Origin: Paeniglutamicibacter cryotolerans
Lineage (GTDB): Bacteria > Actinomycetota > Actinomycetes > Actinomycetales > Micrococcaceae
Length of the DNA stretch: 64,000 nt
Assembly (NCBI RefSeq): GCF_014190875.1
Contig: NZ_JACHVS010000001.1
Span: 1,054,001 to 1,118,000 of the forward strand
Direction of reading: 5' to 3'
The notes under the pieces are model-generated. The model ran no database searches. It saw nothing but the letters and a program-made list of their open reading frames with translations, and was not told where the DNA came from. This document shows, piece by piece, positions 17,522 through 26,414 of the stretch. Numbering within the stretch: the stretch's first letter is position 1; each line of letters starts with the position of its first letter. The position numbers and the translations under genes are program-made.

Positions 17522-18916
17522 TCATGTGCCCGCACCAACCTTGGGAAGTCCCTTGTGCCCCGGGACAACGCGGTGCCCCAGCGAGAGGAAGACCACGGAA
17601 ATGACCAAGGTGAAGGCAAAGACTGCTGCGAAGGAATCAATCGATGCGAACGAGGTGAAGACCAGCCCCGCCGCTACAAGCGACAGCGCCGCACCCAGCG
17701 AATCGGCAATGGCCAGCGCCGAGGAGTTGAACCCCTGCGTGCCCGTGGTCGAGTAGGCAAGCGTCAGCACGCTCAACCGCGGGTAGACCAGGCCCATGCC
17801 GCCCCCACCCAGTACCCAGGCGCCAACGGCCACCAGCGCCGGCAGCTGGAACACCACCGTCACCAGCACCAGGGCGATAGCGGCAGTGGCCAGGCAGGAC
17901 CCGATCCCCACTGCCCGGGCATGCGGCAGCCGTTCGCCCATGCGTCCCTGGACCGCCGATGCCAAAGACCAAGCCAGTGCACCACCGGTCAGGGCCAACC
18001 CGGCGATGGAGGGGCTCAGTCCGTAGTGGTCCATGAGCATGTAGGGCACATAGACCTCGGCCCCAAAGAAGGCGCCGGCCGCGAGCGACCGGATCAGGAT
18101 CGTTGCCGGAAGTCCACGGACGGCCCGCAACGTCCCTTTCGGAAGCAAGGGACGCACGGCAACCAGGGTGATGACGACGGAGACTGCCATCAGGTAGGTC
18201 CCGACCTCCGGCACCTCTGCCAGCAGGTTCATGCCCAACACAGCCACCACCGCGAGCCCGGCCCAGCCGAGCGAGGCGAACGAAAACGGTTTTCCCTCGG
18301 CGGCGGGGCTCGAGTCCATGGAGCGCAGCGAGGGAACCACGGCAATCATCGCAATGAGAACCAGGCCCACGACACCAAGGAACACCCAGCGCCAGCCGAT
18401 GTGCTCAGCGACCAGACCCGCGGCGAGCGGACCGACCAACGAGGGCACCACCCATGCAGCGGCAAAGGCAGCAAAGATCTTAGGGTGCATGATCGGCGGA
18501 TACACCCGCGCGACCACCACGTACAGGGCAACGGTAATCGCGCCGCCGCCCAATCCCTGCACCAACCGCCCCACGACCAGCAGCTCCATGTTCCCGGCCA
18601 GCCCACAGATCAGCAGTCCGGCGATGAACACCGCGACCGAGGCGTAGAGCGGGCCGGCGGGCCCGTTCCGGTCGGACCAGCCGCCGGCGATCACCATGCC
18701 GAGCACGCCGCTGGCCAGAGGTCCGGCAAAGGCCAGCGCATACAGCGAAGCGCCATTGAGCTGCTCACTGACCACCGGCATCACGGTGGTCACGGCGAGG
18801 GATTCGAATCCGACGAGGAAGACCAGCGAAAAGCTGCCGATGGTTGCCCAAAGGTATGCGGGGCTCAACAGCCCACGGTCGGACACGCCGGCATTCGGCG
18901 GAAAAGCAGAGGTCAT
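17522..18916 (-). CDS. MFS drug-transporter-like permease
   Basis: This 464-residue protein has about fourteen predicted membrane helices, like DHA2-type drug/proton antiporters. A motif-A-like loop reads GGWSDRNGPAG after helix 2, and MELLVVGRLVQGLGGGAI is the motif-B-like segment with its Arg. The substrate is not predictable. The frame could extend to TTG at 19012, but that would overlap the dnaB terminator; ATG at 18916 is preceded by TATGCT at six bases and is preferred. Confidence 0.87.
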   Translation of the reverse strand: MTSAFPPNAGVSDRGLLSPAYLWATIGSFSLVFLVGFESLAVTTVMPVVSEQLNGASLYALAFAGPLASGVLGMVIAGGWSDRNGPAGPLYASVAVFIAGLLICGLAGNMELLVVGRLVQGLGGGAITVALYVVVARVYPPIMHPKIFAAFAAAWVVPSLVGPLAAGLVAEHIGWRWVFLGVVGLVLIAMIAVVPSLRSMDSSPAAEGKPFSFASLGWAGLAVVAVLGMNLLAEVPEVGTYLMAVSVVITLVAVRPLLPKGTLRAVRGLPATILIRSLAAGAFFGAEVYVPYMLMDHYGLSPSIAGLALTGGALAWSLASAVQGRMGERLPHARAVGIGSCLATAAIALVLVTVVFQLPALVAVGAWVLGGGGMGLVYPRLSVLTLAYSTTGTQGFNSSALAIADSLGAALSLVAAGLVFTSFASIDSFAAVFAFTLVISVVFLSLGHRVVPGHKGLPKVGAGT

Positions 18917-18922
18917 GTACTG

Positions 18923-18928
18923 AGCATA
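18923..18928 (-). promoter_or_regulatory. Putative -10 element, MFS gene
   Basis: Minus-strand TATGCT with a six-base spacer to the ATG at 18916. Confidence 0.4.
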
Positions 18929-18965
18929 TGCCCATGTGGGGTCGCTATGGGGAGCGGAAACAAAC

Positions 18966-18995
18966 GGGGGCACCACCCGTGAAGGTGGTGCCCCC
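18966..18995 (-). terminator. Terminator of dnaB
   Basis: A perfect 12-bp stem (GGGGGCACCACC and its complement) with a six-base loop starts 18 bases after the dnaB stop. On the minus strand it is followed by GTTTGTTTCC, a modest U-rich tail. Confidence 0.85.
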
Positions 18996-19013
18996 GGGAA
19001 GGTTTCCGACAAG

Positions 19014-20387
19014 CTACATTCCGGAGTCCTGCGCCATGTTGTTGAACCGCGAGTAGTGGCCCTGGAAGGCGAGCACCATGGTCTTGGTCGGGCCGTTACG
19101 GTGTTTGGCGACGATCACGTCGGCCTCGCCGGCACGGGGCGATTCCTTGTCGTAGATGTCCTCGCGGTGCAGAAGGATGACCATATCCGCGTCCTGCTCG
19201 ATGGAACCGGATTCACGCAGGTCAGAGATCATTGGTTTCTTGTCGGTCCGCTGTTCGGAGCCACGGTTCAGCTGCGAGAGGGCGATGACCGGAACGTCGA
19301 GTTCCTTGGCCATCAGCTTCAGCGCACGCGAGAACTCAGAGACTTCCTGCTGTCGGGATTCCACACGCTTACCGGAGCTCATCAGCTGGAGGTAGTCCAG
19401 GATGATGAGCTTGAGGTCGTGCTTCTGCTTCAGCCGGCGGCATTTGGCTCGGATTTCCATCAGCGACATGTTCGGGGAATCGTCGATGAAAAACGGGGCG
19501 TCATTCAACCGGCCCATGGTGGTGGCGATCTTGCCCCACTGCTCGTCCTTGATCGTCCCCTTACGCAGGTCCTGCAGGCCGATGCTGGCCTCAGCGGACA
19601 GCAGACGCATCGCGATCTCGTTACGTCCCATTTCCAGGGAGAAGAAGACAGTAGTCATATTGTTCTTAATGGCCGCCGACCGAGCAAAATCCAGTGCGAA
19701 AGTGGATTTGCCGACGGCTGGTCTCGCGGCAATGACGATCATCTGCCCGCCGTGCAGACCCTGGGTCAGTTCATCGAATTCATAGAATCCGGTGGGTACG
19801 CCGGTCAGGCCGGTGCCCTTGCTGCCAGCCGACTCGATCTCATCGACGGTACCTTCGATGATGTCGCGCAGCGGCACATAATCCTCGGCGGTGCGCTTCT
19901 CGGCGACCTTGTAGATCTCCGCCTGCGCCTCGTTGACGATGTCATCAACCTCGCCGTCATGCGAATAGCCGAGCTGGACAATCTTGGTCCCGGCCTCCAC
20001 TAGGCGGCGCAGTACGGCGCGCTCGCGCACGATTTCGGCATAGAAACCTGCGTTGGCCGCGGTGGGTACCGACTGGATCAGCGTGTGCAGGTAGGCGGGT
20101 CCGCCGATGCGGGTGATTTCACCGCGCTTGGTCAGCAGGTCGGACACCGTGACCGCATCGGCTGGCTCGCCGCGACCATAGAGGTCGATGATTGCTTCGT
20201 AAATGGCCTCGTGTGCCGGACGGTAGAAGTCGGGCCCGCGGAGCACCTCGACACAGTCGGCGATGGCATCCTTGGACAGCATCATGCCGCCCAAGACGCT
20301 CTGTTCGGCGACGAGATCCTGCGGGGGCGTGCGTCCATATTCGATTTCCCTGGACTCGGATGCAGAATCTGTGTGCGTTAGCGACAC
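19014..20387 (-). CDS. dnaB: Replicative DNA helicase DnaB
   Basis: This 457-residue hexameric helicase unwinds the fork and recruits primase. The N-terminal domain (about 25-130) opens with PQDLVAEQSVLGGMML, and the RecA-like domain contains Walker A RPAVGKST near residue 220, Walker B LIILDYLQLM near 320 and the Arg-finger region SDLRESGSIEQDADM. The frame is continuous, with no intein, unlike the helicases of many mycobacteria. GTG at 20387 is chosen for the GGGAAG site six to eight bases upstream. The gene has its own 500-bp upstream region with DnaA-box-like sites. Confidence 0.96.
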   Translation of the reverse strand: MSLTHTDSASESREIEYGRTPPQDLVAEQSVLGGMMLSKDAIADCVEVLRGPDFYRPAHEAIYEAIIDLYGRGEPADAVTVSDLLTKRGEITRIGGPAYLHTLIQSVPTAANAGFYAEIVRERAVLRRLVEAGTKIVQLGYSHDGEVDDIVNEAQAEIYKVAEKRTAEDYVPLRDIIEGTVDEIESAGSKGTGLTGVPTGFYEFDELTQGLHGGQMIVIAARPAVGKSTFALDFARSAAIKNNMTTVFFSLEMGRNEIAMRLLSAEASIGLQDLRKGTIKDEQWGKIATTMGRLNDAPFFIDDSPNMSLMEIRAKCRRLKQKHDLKLIILDYLQLMSSGKRVESRQQEVSEFSRALKLMAKELDVPVIALSQLNRGSEQRTDKKPMISDLRESGSIEQDADMVILLHREDIYDKESPRAGEADVIVAKHRNGPTKTMVLAFQGHYSRFNNMAQDSGM

Positions 20388-20471
20388 GGTACTTCCCTTC
20401 AAGCTTCGCGGGTTCCCTGAACTCCGCAATGTCCTTCAAGTGTCTCAGGTTCATCCGACAGCTGGGGCGGT

Positions 20472-20817
20472 TTCCCCACAGCCTGCGCCACCGGCAGAGC
20501 CCTGTGGAAATAGGTAGGGAACGTTGCCACCATAGACCCCTTTTCTGGCAATCCCAACAGAGTTATGCACAGGGGGTGTGCATAACCTGTGCGTGAGGCG
20601 GCGTGTCGTGTGTACAGCCTGGGGAGAACCCTGTGGATTACCAACTTTTTTTATCGAATAAAGTCTTCTGACTAGGTGTTGTATGTATTTTAGGCTGTGG
20701 GTAAGAAATACTTTCCCCGACCGTCATGCCACGCTCTTTATCCGAGAACCGTCGAGAATCCAGCTTTTCTGTCAGATTAATTACACTCTTTCCACGCTTA
20801 CCCACAACTTATCCACA
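20472..20817. promoter_or_regulatory. Cluster of DnaA-box-like sites and AT-rich stretch upstream of dnaB
   Basis: The 508-bp gap between dnaB and the DUF1801 gene holds one perfect DnaA box, TTATCCACA at 20809-20817. One-mismatch forms are TTACCCACA (20798-20806), its complement TGTGGGTAA (20696-20704), TTATGCACA (20563-20571), its complement TGTGCATAA (20577-20585) and TGTGGATTA (20632-20640). Weaker sites are at 20472-20480 and 20503-20511. Between 20641 and 20795 the sequence is conspicuously AT-rich for this genome. It could be a DnaA-regulated dnaB promoter, a DnaA-titration locus or origin-like DNA. Confidence 0.6.
20563..20585. repeat. Perfect inverted repeat of a DnaA-box-like nonamer
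   Basis: TTATGCACA, five G residues, then TGTGCATAA form a 9-bp perfect palindrome within the dnaB upstream region. Confidence 0.8.
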
Positions 20818-20895
20818 GACACGCCCGACGCGAGCCGCTTTAGCGTGCCCCGCCGGCCTTGCCGAGCCAACTCGGACGCTAGGATACTTCCCTGC

Positions 20896-21318
20896 ATGCC
20901 CACCACCAAGACGCTTCCCACGCCCGTGGACCCCCATGAATTCATTGCCGGGGTCGCCCACCCGCAACGCCGGGCAGACGCCCTCGTCCTCATGGAAATG
21001 ATGGAATCGGTGACCGGGCATCCGGGAACCATGTGGGGCCCGAGCATCATCGGGTCCGATAGCTACCACTATCGCTATGACAGCGGGCATGAGGGCGACG
21101 CCGCGATGATCGGTTTTTCCCCGCGGGCCTCGAGCCTCTCGCTCTACGGTCTGACCAATGCGCCACGGGCGCCCGAGCTGCTCGAGAAACTGGGCAAGAG
21201 CCGACGCGGGGCCTCCTGCCTGTACGTGAACAAACTCGCCGATGTCGATATTGACGCCCTACGCAAGCTGATGGAACACGGATATCAACACATGAAAAAG
21301 GAGCATGGCTCCACGTAA
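20896..21318 (+). CDS. DUF1801-domain protein
   Basis: This 140-residue protein matches the DUF1801 (YdhG-like) fold: an N-terminal helical part (RRADALVLMEMMESVTGHPG), then the characteristic MWGPSIIGSDSYHYRYDSG, and a C-terminal half with LYGLTNAPRAPELLEKLGK and CLYVNKLADVDIDALRKLM. The function is unknown; related proteins are frataxin-like in shape. ATG at 20896 is chosen because homologous sequence begins soon after and TAGGAT lies ten bases upstream. Confidence 0.85.
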   Translation: MPTTKTLPTPVDPHEFIAGVAHPQRRADALVLMEMMESVTGHPGTMWGPSIIGSDSYHYRYDSGHEGDAAMIGFSPRASSLSLYGLTNAPRAPELLEKLGKSRRGASCLYVNKLADVDIDALRKLMEHGYQHMKKEHGST

Positions 21319-22196
21319 GGGGACGTCTCGTCTCGTAGTTCCCCAGAGGATGAACGCCCGACACGCGCCTTGGGTGTCAGTCATGTTGCGCCTGGCCGCT
21401 GCAGAGATGGCGCCAACGTAGTCCTCGCTGCCTTTCTTGCCTTCATTAACCTGAGCCTCCCAGCCGGAGTGCCGGGCGTTGAACCGACTCCCAGCTCAAG
21501 GCCGCTACCCGCTGGACAAACGCATTCGCGGTCGTGGCCGTCTGGGCATAGTCGACGTCCGCACGATGGCACCGCCTATGGTGTGGCCAGCAACCGGTCC
21601 GGTTAAGGGCCCGACAGCACCTTCGCGCCGCCGCTCTCCCAACTAATTCATGCCCAGGGCCACCTTCACGCTGCAACGTGGCATTCCAGATGCGGCCAAC
21701 TCGAATGAACTCCACTCCGATCACCTCTCCAGGAGCGTCGCCAAGTGCCGTTTCCCCTGATCCTTCAGGCCTCTTCAAAGATTCCCGGCCACCCTTCGGC
21801 GTCCCGATCCCTGGCGAGACGCCAGATGCCGGGTCCGGCGTGGAGATCGGCACGGCGGACTGCGTGGAATCTGTCGCGCTGGCCTGCGGCGGAGACCCGG
21901 CGTTGCATCTGGCAAGCAAGAAACCGCTGCCTGCCGCAAAAACTACGGCCCACGACGGCCCCGGGGAACGGGATCGCATCGATGACGCTCCATCGCCCCC
22001 CCTCTCGCTTCTGACGGCATGCATCTGCCCCCGTGACACGAACTGAAGTTTCCGTCACGCTACTCCAGAAGAATCCTTGATGACCATGGCACACGCCACA
22101 GGGGGCCGTTCAGTCCAAGGTGCCCAGCTCATGCTTGGTCAGAGGATTGCGGAGGGCCGAGCGGTCGATGGACGCGGGGAAGGGCGTTAGCCGCCG
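21319..22196. other. Long stretch without a convincing gene
   Basis: No reading frame here shows a recognisable domain, a ribosome site or consistent coding bias. The open frames (plus strand near 21370-21606 and 21678-22046, minus strand 21446-22039) are rich in Arg, Ala, Gly and Pro, as random frames are in GC-rich DNA. A short imperfect inverted repeat (GTGAC...GTCAC, 22033-22058) is the only structure noted. It may be a decayed gene or non-coding DNA. Confidence 0.6.
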
Positions 22197-22706
22197 CTAG
22201 GAGGCCAGGGCCTGCGCTTCCAAACGGCGGAACGCCGAGCCGTGGAAGACCAGTGGGTCGTTGGCCTCCTCCAGCGTGGAGAATCCATGCACCCGCAGCA
22301 GCACCACCTGGTGGTCACCGGCCGGGACCTCCTGCTCCACCGAGCAGTCCAGCCACAGGCTGGCGTCCTGCAGGAACAGGGAGCCTTCGTCCGTCGAGTC
22401 CAGACGCAGGTCGGCAAAGCGGTCCCCGGCCTTGGAGGCGATCTGGCGGCATGCCAGGTCGTGTCCCGCACCCAGGATCGAGACCCCGATACGGCCAGCC
22501 TGACGCACGACCGGCCAGGTCTTGGACGTATTCTGCACCGCGAACATCACCAGCGGTGGATCCATGGAGACGCCGACGGTAAAGGTCGAGGCGATGATGC
22601 CTTGCGGTTCTCCATCGATGATGGCGCAGAGCGCGGCAACGCCCGAGGGGTGCTGGGAGAAGGCGTGTCGCAGGGATTCCTGGTCGAGTTCCCGGTTCAG
22701 GGACAT
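22197..22706 (-). CDS. Flavin reductase family protein (FMN-binding split barrel)
   Basis: This 169-residue protein carries the flavin-reductase pattern: FSQHPSGVAALCAIIDGEPQ near residue 14, then GIIASTFTVGVSMDPPLVMFAV with the Ser/Thr residues contacting FMN phosphate, and RIGVSILGAGH. Such proteins supply reduced FMN to two-component monooxygenases. ATG at 22706 is chosen for AAGGAA upstream. A SAM-IV-like riboswitch in its leader points to a role in sulfur or methionine-linked metabolism, for example sulfonate or thioether oxidation, with the monooxygenase partner outside this neighbourhood. Confidence 0.88.
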   Translation of the reverse strand: MSLNRELDQESLRHAFSQHPSGVAALCAIIDGEPQGIIASTFTVGVSMDPPLVMFAVQNTSKTWPVVRQAGRIGVSILGAGHDLACRQIASKAGDRFADLRLDSTDEGSLFLQDASLWLDCSVEQEVPAGDHQVVLLRVHGFSTLEEANDPLVFHGSAFRRLEAQALAS

Positions 22707-22772
22707 GGGCGTTTCCTTGTCAGTCGGCCCACCGGATGGAGGGTGCCGAACATGGCCACCCCTTACGGCGTG

Positions 22773-22882
22773 CGGTACTTGCCGCCGGTTTTCCGGGGGC
22801 CGAATCCTCACCTGGAGCACCCCACTACCGTGAGAGGGTTGCCGGCCAACAAGCCAGGGCTGTTCGTTGACGCTCTTGATTC
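22773..22882 (-). promoter_or_regulatory. SAM-IV-like riboswitch in flavin reductase leader
   Basis: Read on the minus strand, GAATC (22882-22878) pairs with GATTC (22806-22802) to close P1. Inside lies the core GGCCGGCAACCCTCT, the GTGGGGTGCTCC of P3 and the GGTGAGGA stretch, which I recognise from the actinobacterial SAM-I/SAM-IV clan. The P3 loop CGGTA (22830-22826) can pair with TACCG at 22777-22773 downstream of P1, the pseudoknot expected in SAM-IV. SAM binding should switch off the reductase gene, whose ATG is 67 bases further on. Confidence 0.85.
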
Positions 22883-22976
22883 ACTACCCACGGTAGGAGA
22901 GCCGGCCCACATCAGTCAAAGGCTGTGGCGCATTGTGTCCTCACGCTTCGATCTGCTGGCTTCCCGTTAAAAAAGC

Positions 22977-23002
22977 GAGACCCCGCAAAAATGCGGGGTC
23001 TC
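22977..23002 (-). terminator. Intrinsic terminator of the rpsF-ssb-rpsR-rplI operon
   Basis: A perfect 11-bp stem (GAGACCCCGCA and its complement) with a four-base loop is followed on the minus strand by GCTTTTTT, a textbook U-tract. Confidence 0.93.
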
Positions 23003-23045
23003 ACCGGTCTCGGCCGCAAGCGGTCGGGGCCATCGTGCCCAAATA

Positions 23046-23498
23046 CTACTTGGCGGCGACGATCTGCAGGTTGAGGGTCGCAGCGACGTTCTCGTGCAGG
23101 CGAACGGTAGCGGTGTAGCTGCCGATCGACTTGATGTGGTCGTTGATCTCGACCTTGCGCTTGTCGACGTTTCCGAGGCCAGCGGCCTCGAATGCCTTCG
23201 CGATGTCTTCGGTCTTTACAGTGCCGAAGAGGCGGCCGGTTGCGCCGGCCTTGACGGCGATCTTAACCGACTTGGAGGACAGCGAAGCAGCAAGTGCCTG
23301 AGCATCTTCCAGGGAAGCAACGGCCTGAGCTGCACGTGCTGCCTTGATCGACTCCACCTGCTTCTCACCACCCTTGCTCCAGGTGATTGCGAAACCGCGC
23401 GGCAGAAGGAAGTTACGTGAGTAACCGTTCTTCACCTCGACGATGTCGCCTGCGGCACCAAGGCCGGTGACTTCGTGGGTCAGAATGAGCTTTGCCAT
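23046..23498 (-). CDS. rplI: 50S ribosomal protein L9 (bL9)
   Basis: The 150-residue protein has the N-terminal rRNA-binding domain opening [21 protein letters not shown] and the hallmark [14 protein letters not shown] near residue 24. A long linker helix and the C-terminal domain follow ([16 protein letters not shown]). Last gene of the rpsF operon, followed by a strong terminator. Confidence 0.98.
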   Translation of the reverse strand: MAKLILTHEVTGLGAAGDIVEVKNGYSRNFLLPRGFAITWSKGGEKQVESIKAARAAQAVASLEDAQALAASLSSKSVKIAVKAGATGRLFGTVKTEDIAKAFEAAGLGNVDKRKVEINDHIKSIGSYTATVRLHENVAATLNLQIVAAK

Positions 23499-23513
23499 GT
23501 TGTTTACCTTCCC

Positions 23514-23753
23514 TTAGCCGCGGCCAGCGCCGGAGTAAGGAAGCAGAGCAACCTCACGCGCGTTCTTGATGGCCTGTGCAATCTTGCGCTGTTCCTGAAC
23601 GGAGACACCGGTGACGCGACGGGCACGGATCTTTCCGCGGTCAGAGATGAACTTGCGCAGCAATGCTACGTCCTTGTAGTCGATGACGGTAACGTCAGCG
23701 GCCTTCAAGGGGTTGGACTTTGGTTTGGGCTTACGGAGTTCAGCCTTAGCCAT
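23514..23753 (-). CDS. rpsR: 30S ribosomal protein S18 (bS18), zinc-free form
   Basis: The 79-residue protein matches bS18 with [39 protein letters not shown] and the basic C-terminus. It contains no cysteine, so it is the C-minus form that does not bind zinc; a zinc-binding paralogue may be present elsewhere under Zur control. It lies between ssb and rplI in the standard order. Confidence 0.97.
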   Translation of the reverse strand: MAKAELRKPKPKSNPLKAADVTVIDYKDVALLRKFISDRGKIRARRVTGVSVQEQRKIAQAIKNAREVALLPYSGAGRG

Positions 23754-23815
23754 CGTGGAGCTCCTTTATCTTGTGGAGCCCGCAGAGGAACTCTGCGGGA
23801 TGGTGAATATTTTGG

Positions 23816-24406
23816 TTAGAAGGGCGGTTCGTCGGAACCGGGGTTGCTGCCCCATCCGCCGTTGTTTCCTCCGGCAGGAGCACCCCAGGGATCGGCTGCA
23901 GGCGCATTCCAGTTGCCACCGCCGGATCCGCCGGCGTTGCCGCCACCGAAACCAGGGTTGCCGCCGGCGTTGCCGCCACCGAACCCGCCAGCGTTGCCGC
24001 CGGCATTTCCGCCGCCGAAGCCTCCGCCGCCACCGCCGGAGCGCTGGGTGCGGGTGACCTTGGCAGATGCGTACCGCAGCGACGGGCCGATTTCATCGAC
24101 CTCTAGCTCGGTAACGGTACGCTTTTCGCCTTCTTTTGTTTCGTATGAACGCGACTTGAGGCGACCCTGGGCAACGACTCGCATGCCCTTGGTCAACGTC
24201 TCAGCGACGTTTTCGGCAGCCTCGCGCCACACCGATGCACGGAGGAACAGCGTGTCGCCGTCCTTCCACTCATTGGACTGGCGGTCGAAGGTCCGCGGGG
24301 TCGAAGCAATGGTGAAGTTCGCCACTGCCGACCCGGACGGGGTGAAACGTAGTTCTGGGTCACCGGTGAGATTACCGATAACCGTAATGACGGTCTCGCC
24401 TGCCAT
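23816..24406 (-). CDS. ssb: Single-stranded DNA-binding protein
   Basis: This 196-residue SSB has an OB-fold (residues 1-115) opening [22 protein letters not shown] flexible Gly/Asn-rich linker (about 120-185) is made of near-repeats of FGGGNAGGN, and the acidic tip DEPPF binds partner proteins. The linker is encoded by visibly repetitive DNA (roughly 23920-24040), a place where length may vary between strains. Confidence 0.97.
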   Translation of the reverse strand: MAGETVITVIGNLTGDPELRFTPSGSAVANFTIASTPRTFDRQSNEWKDGDTLFLRASVWREAAENVAETLTKGMRVVAQGRLKSRSYETKEGEKRTVTELEVDEIGPSLRYASAKVTRTQRSGGGGGGFGGGNAGGNAGGFGGGNAGGNPGFGGGNAGGSGGGNWNAPAADPWGAPAGGNNGGWGSNPGSDEPPF

Positions 24407-24449
24407 GGAAGCCTCCTACTGTTCTGTTCTTACAAGGGAACGACGCAGA

Positions 24450-24755
24450 TTACTCTGCGACGACCTTCTGCTCTTCCGGACGGGTGATCTTGGTGCGCAG
24501 GATGGTCTCATTGAGGCTCAGCTGGCGATCAAGTTCCGCGGAAGTAGCGGGGGTAGCGGTGAAGTTAACCACTACGTAGATGGCTTCCGACTTCTTCTGA
24601 ATGTCGTAGGCCAGGCGGCGACGGCCCCAGATGTCAACGTTTTCGATGGTTCCACCATCGTTACGGACAACGTCCAGGAACTTGCCGATGGTCGGTTCAA
24701 CGGTGCGTTCGTCGACCTCGGGGTCGAGGAGCACCATCAATTCATATGCGCGCAT
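24450..24755 (-). CDS. rpsF: 30S ribosomal protein S6 (bS6)
   Basis: The 101-residue protein opens [16 protein letters not shown] and contains the family segment [23 protein letters not shown] at 24755 is fixed by a near-perfect ribosome site, AAAGGAGGTGG. First gene of the rpsF-ssb-rpsR-rplI operon; TAGGAT in the 294-bp divergent gap upstream may be its -10. Confidence 0.98.
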   Translation of the reverse strand: MRAYELMVLLDPEVDERTVEPTIGKFLDVVRNDGGTIENVDIWGRRRLAYDIQKKSEAIYVVVNFTATPATSAELDRQLSLNETILRTKITRPEEQKVVAE

Positions 24756-25036
24756 GTGAACCCACCTCCTTTGGGCTAAACGGTCGCGGTAGTTCCGCAA
24801 CAGGAGGTTCTTTGCGATGGCTGTCCCGGCACGCCCGGATGTGGGCACGACAGAAACAGCCTTGTTCATCCTAACGGATTCCGGGTCCGCCCGGGACCGT
24901 CGGGGCCCGATCGCGTGCAGAATCACACCCACCGCACCCACCCCGGGTGATTATTGTGAGATCCGCCGGCCCGCATGACGCCGCGCGGCACCACCCTCGA
25001 ATGCACGAAAACGAAACATGTGCTGCGGCAAGGCCC

Positions 25037-25042
25037 TACGCT
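25037..25042 (+). promoter_or_regulatory. Putative -10 element, ktrB
   Basis: TACGCT with a seven-base spacer to the ATG at 25050, which has no ribosome site. Confidence 0.4.
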
Positions 25043-25049
25043 GGGAATC

Positions 25050-26414
25050 ATGCACGCAGCAGCACTCCCCCGGGCCCTAGGCAGAGCCCTTCTTCCTCGC
25101 CACCCGGCCCAGGCCATAGCCCTGGGCTTCGGTACGGCGATCTTGCTCGGGACGACGCTGCTGATGCTGCCGATTTCCAAGGTGGGACCCGGGGGCGCCG
25201 ATTTCCTGTCAGCGCTTTTCACCGCGACCTCTGCGGTGTGCGTCACCGGGCTGGCGGTCGTCGACACGGCCACCTACTGGACGCCGTTCGGCCAGGTAGC
25301 AATCCTGTTGATGATCCAGCTGGGTGGATTCGGCATCATGTCCTTCGCCTCGCTGCTGGCCGTGCTGATGGCCCGCCGGCTGGGGCTGAAGTCCCGAATC
25401 TCTGCGGCCACGGAGACCAAGAGCCGCGGTTTCGGTGACGTCCGCTCCGTGTTGCTCGGGGTACTGAAGACCACCATCGTGGTTGAACTCATCGTTGCAG
25501 CGCTGCTGGCGCTTCGTTTCGGCTTCGGCTATGGATCCTCACCCTGGCATGCCCTCTGGCAGGGGGTCTTCCACTCGGTGTCCGCCTTCAACAACGCCGG
25601 CTTCGCGCTCTTCAGCGACAATCTGATGGGTTTTGTCGGAGATCCGTGGATCTGCCTGCCCATTGCCGCCGCCATCATCGTCGGCGGACTGGGCTTCCCG
25701 GTGCTCTTCGAACTGCACCGCCAATACCGCAAGCCGCTGCACTGGACGATGAACACCAAGCTGGTGCTCTCCGGTACCGCGATCCTGCTCACCACGGGGA
25801 CAGCATTCATCACGGCGCTGGAGTGGGACAACCCCGGGACGCTAGGCCGGCTGTCATCGGCTGACAAGCTGCTGGCCGGGTTCTTCCAGTCGGTGATGAC
25901 CCGCACCGCTGGCTTCAACTCCGTCGATCTGAGTCAGATGGACCCGGCTACCTGGCTCGGCATGGACATTCTGATGTTCATCGGCGGCGGGCCAGCTGGA
26001 ACCGCGGGCGGATTGAAGATCACCACGTTCGCCGTGCTGTTCTTCATCCTGCTCACCGAGATCCGGGGCGGTACCGCTGTCAATGTCTTTGGTAAGCGCC
26101 TCTCCCGGTCGGTACACCGCCAGGCGATCACCATCGTGTTGCTGGCCGTCGCATTGGTCGTGGGTTCGACGATGACGCTGATGCTGATCACCGATTTCAG
26201 CTTCGATGCCCTGCTCTTCGAGACCATCTCTGCCTTTGCGACGGTGGGGCTCTCCACCGGAATCACCGCCGCACTGCCTCCAGCCGGCCAGCTGCTGTTG
26301 GTCCTGCTGATGTTTGTCGGGCGGTTGGGGCCGGTCACGCTGGCTTCCGCACTGGCCCTGCGTTCACGTCAACTGCTCTATGAATTCCCGAAAGAGAGGC
26401 CACTCATTGGCTAG
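25050..26414 (+). CDS. ktrB: Potassium uptake channel subunit, TrkH/KtrB type
   Basis: This 454-residue membrane protein carries the four repeated membrane-pore-membrane units of K+ translocating subunits. The four selectivity-filter Gly positions are visible in SAVCVTGLAVVD (about residue 68), FNNAGFAL (about 190), MTRTAGFNSVD (about 285) and ATVGLSTG (about 396). The compact length without extra N-terminal helices fits KtrB. The following gene encodes the matching gating subunit, so together they form a Na+- or H+-coupled K+ uptake system. ATG at 25050 is chosen over the upstream in-frame start. Confidence 0.93.
   Translation: MHAAALPRALGRALLPRHPAQAIALGFGTAILLGTTLLMLPISKVGPGGADFLSALFTATSAVCVTGLAVVDTATYWTPFGQVAILLMIQLGGFGIMSFASLLAVLMARRLGLKSRISAATETKSRGFGDVRSVLLGVLKTTIVVELIVAALLALRFGFGYGSSPWHALWQGVFHSVSAFNNAGFALFSDNLMGFVGDPWICLPIAAAIIVGGLGFPVLFELHRQYRKPLHWTMNTKLVLSGTAILLTTGTAFITALEWDNPGTLGRLSSADKLLAGFFQSVMTRTAGFNSVDLSQMDPATWLGMDILMFIGGGPAGTAGGLKITTFAVLFFILLTEIRGGTAVNVFGKRLSRSVHRQAITIVLLAVALVVGSTMTLMLITDFSFDALLFETISAFATVGLSTGITAALPPAGQLLLVLLMFVGRLGPVTLASALALRSRQLLYEFPKERPLIG

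Noticed and set aside
17486..18982. A 498-codon plus-strand frame opposite the MFS gene
   Set aside because: It is the reverse complement of membrane helices and reads as His/Gln/Arg-rich noise.
21446..22039. A 197-codon minus-strand frame in the long gap
   Set aside because: A transposase or amidase remnant was considered, but no motif could be aligned with confidence.
22110..22196. 28 sense codons in frame after the flavin reductase TAG stop
   Set aside because: Readthrough was considered, but the tail has no recognisable motif and a 28-codon open stretch is expected by chance in GC-rich DNA.
23920..24040. Tandem repeat DNA that could suggest a repeat array
   Set aside because: It encodes the Gly/Asn-rich SSB linker; there is no spacer structure, so it is not a CRISPR.
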